The notes under the pieces were generated by a model. That model saw nothing but the letters and a program-made list of their open reading frames with translations, had not been told where the DNA came from and made no database searches. A stretch of 9,550 nt of DNA from Planococcaceae bacterium UBA3370 (lineage in GTDB: Bacteria; Bacillota; Bacilli; Bacillales_A; Planococcaceae): NCBI GenBank assembly GCA_002360295.1, contig DEQI01000288.1, positions 1-9,550 on the forward strand, written 5' to 3'. This document shows positions 7,338 through 9,550 of this stretch, piece after piece. Numbering within the stretch: position 1 is the first letter of the stretch; every line of letters starts with the position of its first letter. Both the position numbers and the translations under genes were made by a program.

Positions 7338-7375
7338 AAAAAAAGTTTCCGAGCACTTTTTTAATGCTCGGAAAC
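7338..7375 (-). terminator. Strong intrinsic terminator, minus strand
   Basis: Perfect 11-bp arms, TGCTCGGAAAC (7365-7375) and GTTTCCGAGCA (7345-7355), flank a 9-nt loop. On the minus strand they are followed by seven U (7344-7338). This ends transcription of the accessory operon 7608-9413 or anything started within 7376-7607. It separates that region from the 51-residue gene. Confidence 0.87.
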
Positions 7376-7441
7376 CTTATTTATACAATATTGATCAGCT
7401 ATTAACCGATAGAACCTTCCATCTCGACTATTAGTAAGTGA

Positions 7442-7497
7442 AATTAACGAAATTAACGAGGGAAAACGTTGTAAAATCAACGTTTTCAATTCGTTAA
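7442..7497. repeat. Nested inverted repeat with a 9-bp tandem repeat
   Basis: A perfect inner stem, GAAAACGTTG (7462-7471) and CAACGTTTTC (7478-7487), encloses the 6-nt loop TAAAAT. An outer pair, TTAACGA (7453-7459) and TCGTTAA (7491-7497), extends it through a small asymmetric internal loop. The left outer arm is part of a tandem AATTAACGA AATTAACGA (7442-7459). No T tract follows on either strand, so it is unlikely to be a terminator. A protein-binding, recombination or replication site is possible. Confidence 0.75.
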
Positions 7498-7526
7498 AAA
7501 CACTAAATTTCGTCATTTTCACGAAA

Positions 7527-7550
7527 AACGGTATCACAAACGGTATCACA
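7527..7550. repeat. Perfect 12-bp tandem repeat
   Basis: AACGGTATCACA occurs twice back to back at 7527-7538 and 7539-7550. It lies in the noncoding stretch between the operon end (7608) and the terminator (7375), next to the inverted repeat at 7442-7497 and the hairpin at 7550-7573. Its role is unknown; a binding site or element boundary is possible. Confidence 0.8.
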
Positions 7551-7573
7551 GACCGCCTTTTTATTGGTGGTCT
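7550..7573 (+). terminator. Weak hairpin after the accessory operon
   Basis: AGACCGCC (7550-7557) can pair with GGTGGTCT (7566-7573) around an 8-nt loop, with one G-U on the plus strand. On the minus strand that pair becomes an A-C mismatch. A T-rich but interrupted tract follows on the plus strand, yet no plus-strand gene leads into it. It lies 35 nt beyond the stop of the last operon gene and may be only an attenuating or 3'-end structure. Confidence 0.3.
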
Positions 7574-7607
7574 TTCTTCTATTATATGTCCCTTTCACAT
7601 TCACCAT

Positions 7608-7919
7608 TCACGGAGTGGTCTTTTCTAATTCAACCGCACTCAACCAAATACAAATTCCTTCAACAGATATTAAATAACTTTTGTTCTTCTTATCAATGAC
7701 TATCCCTCGCTTGTTAATAATTTGTGAATAGTAATACAACAAGAAATAATAAATGTCGCTATGTTTTTCCGGATCCGGCAGCACAATCATTACCTCGTCC
7801 CCTATATCAATTGTGGATGGCAACCACCCAACTTTAAGTTGGTCCGATTCTTGGACTGAAAGAAAATCAAATATATTCATTTGCCCTTGTTGTTCCAGAT
7901 ATTCAAAATGTGTCATCAT
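7608..7919 (-). CDS. Accessory protein with SH3-like core and QMNIF motif, 103 residues
   Basis: This is a hypothetical protein, last gene of the four-gene operon. The N-terminus holds GQMNIFDFL (12-20); QMNIF (13-17) resembles the sliding-clamp binding pentapeptide. Short phage and plasmid proteins with a MNIFDFL-type start are familiar to me, but I cannot name this family. The rest reads as a small beta barrel: IGDEVMIVLPD (40-50), then a Tyr-rich insert YYFLLYYYSQ, then KRGIVIDKKNKSYLISVEGICIWLSAVELE. This is the alternation expected of an SH3/KOW-like domain. No enzyme motif is seen. AAGGAG precedes two adjacent ATGs at 7919 and 7916. The second has the better spacing (8 nt), so the protein may lack the first Met. 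It begins 15 nt after the preceding gene ends and is clearly cotranscribed with it. Confidence 0.78.
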   Translation of the reverse strand: MMTHFEYLEQQGQMNIFDFLSVQESDQLKVGWLPSTIDIGDEVMIVLPDPEKHSDIYYFLLYYYSQIINKRGIVIDKKNKSYLISVEGICIWLSAVELEKTTP

Positions 7920-7934
7920 TCCATCTCCTTCTAT

Positions 7935-8309
7935 TTAAAATAAAGTTAATTGTTCATGATTAAACTTCAAACCAAATTTCTGATTTATTTCAACAACATT
8001 TTCCTCGATTACTTTAATGGCAGCATCATAAGCTTCTTTTTCTCCTATGCCGCAAGCATAATCAATTACTTCGTTTCCCCAATATGCTAACCAAGCGACA
8101 TCTTTATATTGTTTAGCTAGTTTACAATGAGATTGGATCTTAAATAAGATGCGCTTATATTCTTTGTTGCTAAAATCATAAGTCAATATAAATGGTGTAT
8201 GGCTGTATTTTTGTTCCGCTATACCTTCAAATAACATTGCTAATTCTTCATTGAAACTAAAGTTAATACAATGATCCTTTAAGAAATGATTTGTAACTGT
8301 TTCAAACAT
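7935..8309 (-). CDS. Accessory protein ending in QLTLF, 124 residues
   Basis: This is a hypothetical cytoplasmic protein of unrecognised family. It opens MFETVTNHFLKDHCINFSF, has a mixed alpha/beta middle (TPFILTYDFSNKEYKRILFKIQSHCKL is split by charged turns), then VAWLAYWGNEVIDYACG and a C-terminal helix EKEAYDAAIKVIEENVVEINQ. The last five residues, 120-124, are QLTLF, close to the sliding-clamp consensus QL[S/D]LF and placed at the extreme C-terminus as in many clamp partners. This suggests a role at replication forks or in repair. No nuclease, polymerase or methylase motif is visible. I chose ATG 8309 because AGGAGG ends 7 nt before it. ATG 8312 is too close and ATG 8327 lies upstream of the SD. 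The SD starts right after the stop of the winged-helix gene, which implies coupled expression. Confidence 0.82.
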   Translation of the reverse strand: MFETVTNHFLKDHCINFSFNEELAMLFEGIAEQKYSHTPFILTYDFSNKEYKRILFKIQSHCKLAKQYKDVAWLAYWGNEVIDYACGIGEKEAYDAAIKVIEENVVEINQKFGLKFNHEQLTLF

Positions 8310-8320
8310 CATATTCCCTC

Positions 8321-9211
8321 CTACCATTCGAGCCAGTTATCTAAATTAGGACTACTACTATTAATTTGTGGACGGCTATCACGTTGCTCTAACCAGTTAT
8401 AAAACGGCACAGGACGCTTATTTTCGGCTTTTTCATCCACAGATGATGAATTAATCGGCTTGTTGTTTTTACGCTCCTTAGCCTTGCTATATGCGCCCAC
8501 AAACACCGCTCTTAATGTACTAGCAACTGTTAGTACACCGTCTTTGATGTCCATAGCAATTTTAAAGAACACGTTTTTAGCTTTGATAAATTCCTCCACA
8601 GAATTTACTTGTGCAGCTAATACAACTTTATGTAATTCATCTTTTAAACTATCTGCCAACGGCAAATTATGCATGAAGTCAAAAAGCATTTGCTGGTACT
8701 CATTCATGTATTCCTTAACGGCTTCTTTTTCAGCGTGAGCGTTATTATATATTTCTTGTAAAGAGCTTGTTTTTAAAAGATTAAAAGAACTAGATGGTTG
8801 GTTTTTTAAAACTTGCTCACAAACCGTGTCGTTACTAGTTTCACCGGCTGCCTCTCGTTGGGACACGCTCGATGGGACATTTGAGTTAAAAGGCAAAATG
8901 CGATAAATACTAGCGCCTTTTATGCCGTTTAATTTAGTGCTTGGTATTTTTTCTATAATCCCTAACTCGACTAATTTTTTAATGCTACGGTACACAGTTT
9001 TCGTGCTGATCTCTAAGCTGTCAGCAATTGTGGAAGCCTTCAAATGACATGCGCCAGTGTGTTCAAGACTATGAGAAGCAAGTTTGAAAACAATGGCACG
9101 TTCTGATTCTGTTAAATCGTAATAATGTGCTGCTATATGTTCCTCCACACTCTTATCCATATCTGCTACTGATTTAAATGTTTTGTATTGTGCTAGATAT
9201 TCAAATGCCAT
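8321..9211 (-). CDS. Winged-helix DNA-binding protein of Bacillus plasmid type
   Basis: This 296-residue protein contains a winged helix at about 33-108. ESERAIVFKLASHSL is followed by the turn ASTIADSLEISTKTVYRSIKKLVELGIIEKI and a wing ending GASIYRILPF. It resembles the helix-turn-helix proteins carried on Bacillus cereus-group plasmids and related elements, which are often labelled cytosolic or replication-associated; that similarity is from memory. A linker (110-150) leads to a helical domain (151-245) that may act in oligomerisation or in contact with replication proteins, in the manner of DnaD-like factors. The tail is polar and carries two NWLE motifs (272-275, 292-295). ATG 9211 is chosen because GAGGTG (9223-9218) ends 6 nt before it; a GTG at 9220 lies inside that SD. 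It is the second gene of the operon. It could be the regulator that binds the upstream 15-bp repeats, or a replication accessory protein. Confidence 0.88.
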   Translation of the reverse strand: MAFEYLAQYKTFKSVADMDKSVEEHIAAHYYDLTESERAIVFKLASHSLEHTGACHLKASTIADSLEISTKTVYRSIKKLVELGIIEKIPSTKLNGIKGASIYRILPFNSNVPSSVSQREAAGETSNDTVCEQVLKNQPSSSFNLLKTSSLQEIYNNAHAEKEAVKEYMNEYQQMLFDFMHNLPLADSLKDELHKVVLAAQVNSVEEFIKAKNVFFKIAMDIKDGVLTVASTLRAVFVGAYSKAKERKNNKPINSSSVDEKAENKRPVPFYNWLEQRDSRPQINSSSPNLDNWLEW

Positions 9212-9242
9212 CGTTTTCACCTCACTTTCTTTTGTCTGGAAA

Positions 9243-9413
9243 CTACTTGCCTACATTGTTTAAATGTTCATTCCAGGCCTTTTCAACGATTTCTAAATCA
9301 CGTTCATAATCCTTGTAATCTTGTCCAAGCTCTTTACACATTTCAATGCGTTGCTGGATAAATAATTTAGTGCTGCTGTACATAATGACCATTGCTTCTT
9401 GCGGTACGTTCAT
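9243..9413 (-). CDS. Small helical protein, first gene of accessory operon, 56 residues
   Basis: This short ORF opens MNVPQEAMVIMYSSTKLF and continues as one amphipathic, charged helix with IEMCKELGQDYKDYERDLE and a tail ending HLNNVGK. A possible coiled coil spans about 18-52. AAGGCGG lies 7 nt before ATG 9413, and a near-consensus sigma-A promoter lies about 85 nt upstream, so translation is likely. It ends 31 nt before the winged-helix gene. No family is recognised. Spo0E-type phosphatases are of similar size, but the SQELD motif is absent. It may be a regulator or partner of the downstream DNA-binding protein, but this is a guess from position only. Confidence 0.76.
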   Translation of the reverse strand: MNVPQEAMVIMYSSTKLFIQQRIEMCKELGQDYKDYERDLEIVEKAWNEHLNNVGK

Positions 9414-9435
9414 TTTTATTCCGCCTTTTCGTTAA

Positions 9436-9547
9436 TTTACTTAAAAGAAATCAGAGTTCAAAAAATTTCGTTTAAGTAAATATTTCTATTAAGTAAATCA
9501 TAATTTCGTTTAAGTAAAATGTCAACCTTTAATTTCTTTTAAGTAAA
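9436..9547. repeat. Array of 15-bp repeats, four direct and one inverted
   Basis: The unit is TTTCKTTTAAGTAAA in plus orientation. Copies are at 9466-9480 (TTTCG variant), 9483-9497 (TTTCTATT variant), 9504-9518 (TTTCG) and 9533-9547 (TTTCT). An inverted copy is at 9436-9450, the exact reverse complement of the copy at 9533-9547. Start-to-start distances of the direct copies are 17, 21 and 29 nt. Tiling across the promoter suggests operators; plasmid iterons are the alternative. The array may continue past the window edge. Confidence 0.88.
9497..9525 (-). promoter_or_regulatory. Near-consensus sigma-A promoter of the accessory operon
   Basis: The minus strand reads TTGACA (9525-9520), exactly 17 nt, then TATGAT (9502-9497). 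Transcription should start near 9490, giving a leader of about 77 nt before ATG 9413. The spacer contains one full 15-bp repeat (9504-9518). Other copies lie just upstream of the -35 and just downstream of the -10. Such overlap is typical of a repressor-controlled promoter. Confidence 0.8.
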
Positions 9548-9550
9548 ATT

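Noticed and set aside
7361..7549. A 62-codon minus-strand frame across the repeat block
   Set aside because: It starts with GTG inside the 12-bp tandem repeat, has no SD, and ends inside the terminator stem. Its translation mirrors the repeats, so it is probably not a gene.
8310..8327. Upstream ATG start for the QLTLF protein
   Set aside because: It lies upstream of AGGAGG, has no SD of its own, and overlaps the end of the previous gene.
8696..8715. QQMLF in the winged-helix protein as a third clamp motif
   Set aside because: It sits within a predicted helix and lacks the preferred Leu or Met at position two, so it is much weaker than QLTLF and QMNIF.
7800..9040. TGTGGA hexamers as DnaA boxes of an origin
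   Set aside because: The few copies match only 7 of 9 positions at best, lie inside coding sequence and are not clustered.
9212..9220. Upstream GTG start for the winged-helix gene
   Set aside because: It lies inside the GAGGTG SD that serves ATG 9211.
9243..9413. Spo0E-like phosphatase for the 56-residue protein
   Set aside because: Size and helicity fit, but the SQELD signature is absent.
1..9550. CRISPR array, tRNA or rRNA
   Set aside because: No regularly spaced repeats with unique spacers and no cloverleaf or rRNA-like sequence were seen on either strand.

Overview
The window reads as AT-rich chromosome of an endospore-forming Firmicute, most likely a Planococcaceae/Lysinibacillus-type bacillus. 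The left two thirds match the gene set that Bacillus subtilis carries as lipA-yunB-yunD-yunE-yunF, shotgun-like Shine-Dalgarno (SD) sequences precede nearly every gene, and a sporulation protein (YunB) is present. The genus is inferred from protein style only.

Positions 1-6044, all minus strand, are a core-genome block. Read in the direction of transcription it runs yunF (DUF72), yunE (TauE/SafE permease), yunD (5'-nucleotidase-type metallophosphoesterase), an HD-GYP protein, yunB (sporulation membrane protein) and lipA (lipoyl synthase, cut by the window edge). yunF, yunE and yunD are tightly packed and probably one operon. The HD-GYP gene has its own possible promoter. A GC-rich hairpin between HD-GYP and yunB covers yunB's SD and has a sigma-E-like -10 in its loop. 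lytH and yunC, which sit in this neighbourhood in B. subtilis, are absent.

Positions 6045-7375 are a transition zone. It holds a minus-strand terminator, a plus-strand DUF3231 gene (coat-F/ferritin-like), a convergent 51-residue acidic protein with a strong SD and promoter, and a second minus-strand terminator that resembles the first.

Positions 7376-9550 look like accessory DNA of plasmid, phage or integrated-element type. A four-gene minus-strand operon encodes, in order, a 56-residue protein, a 296-residue winged-helix protein of the kind found on Bacillus plasmids, a 124-residue protein ending in QLTLF, and a 103-residue SH3-like protein carrying QMNIF. The last two motifs resemble the bacterial sliding-clamp binding pentapeptide (consensus QL[S/D]LF), which points to a link with DNA replication or repair. 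The operon is preceded by a near-consensus sigma-A promoter tiled with four direct copies and one inverted copy of a 15-bp repeat. It is followed by a repeat-dense noncoding segment with an inverted repeat and a perfect 12-bp tandem repeat. No integrase, replicase or transfer gene lies in the window, so the type of element cannot be settled here.
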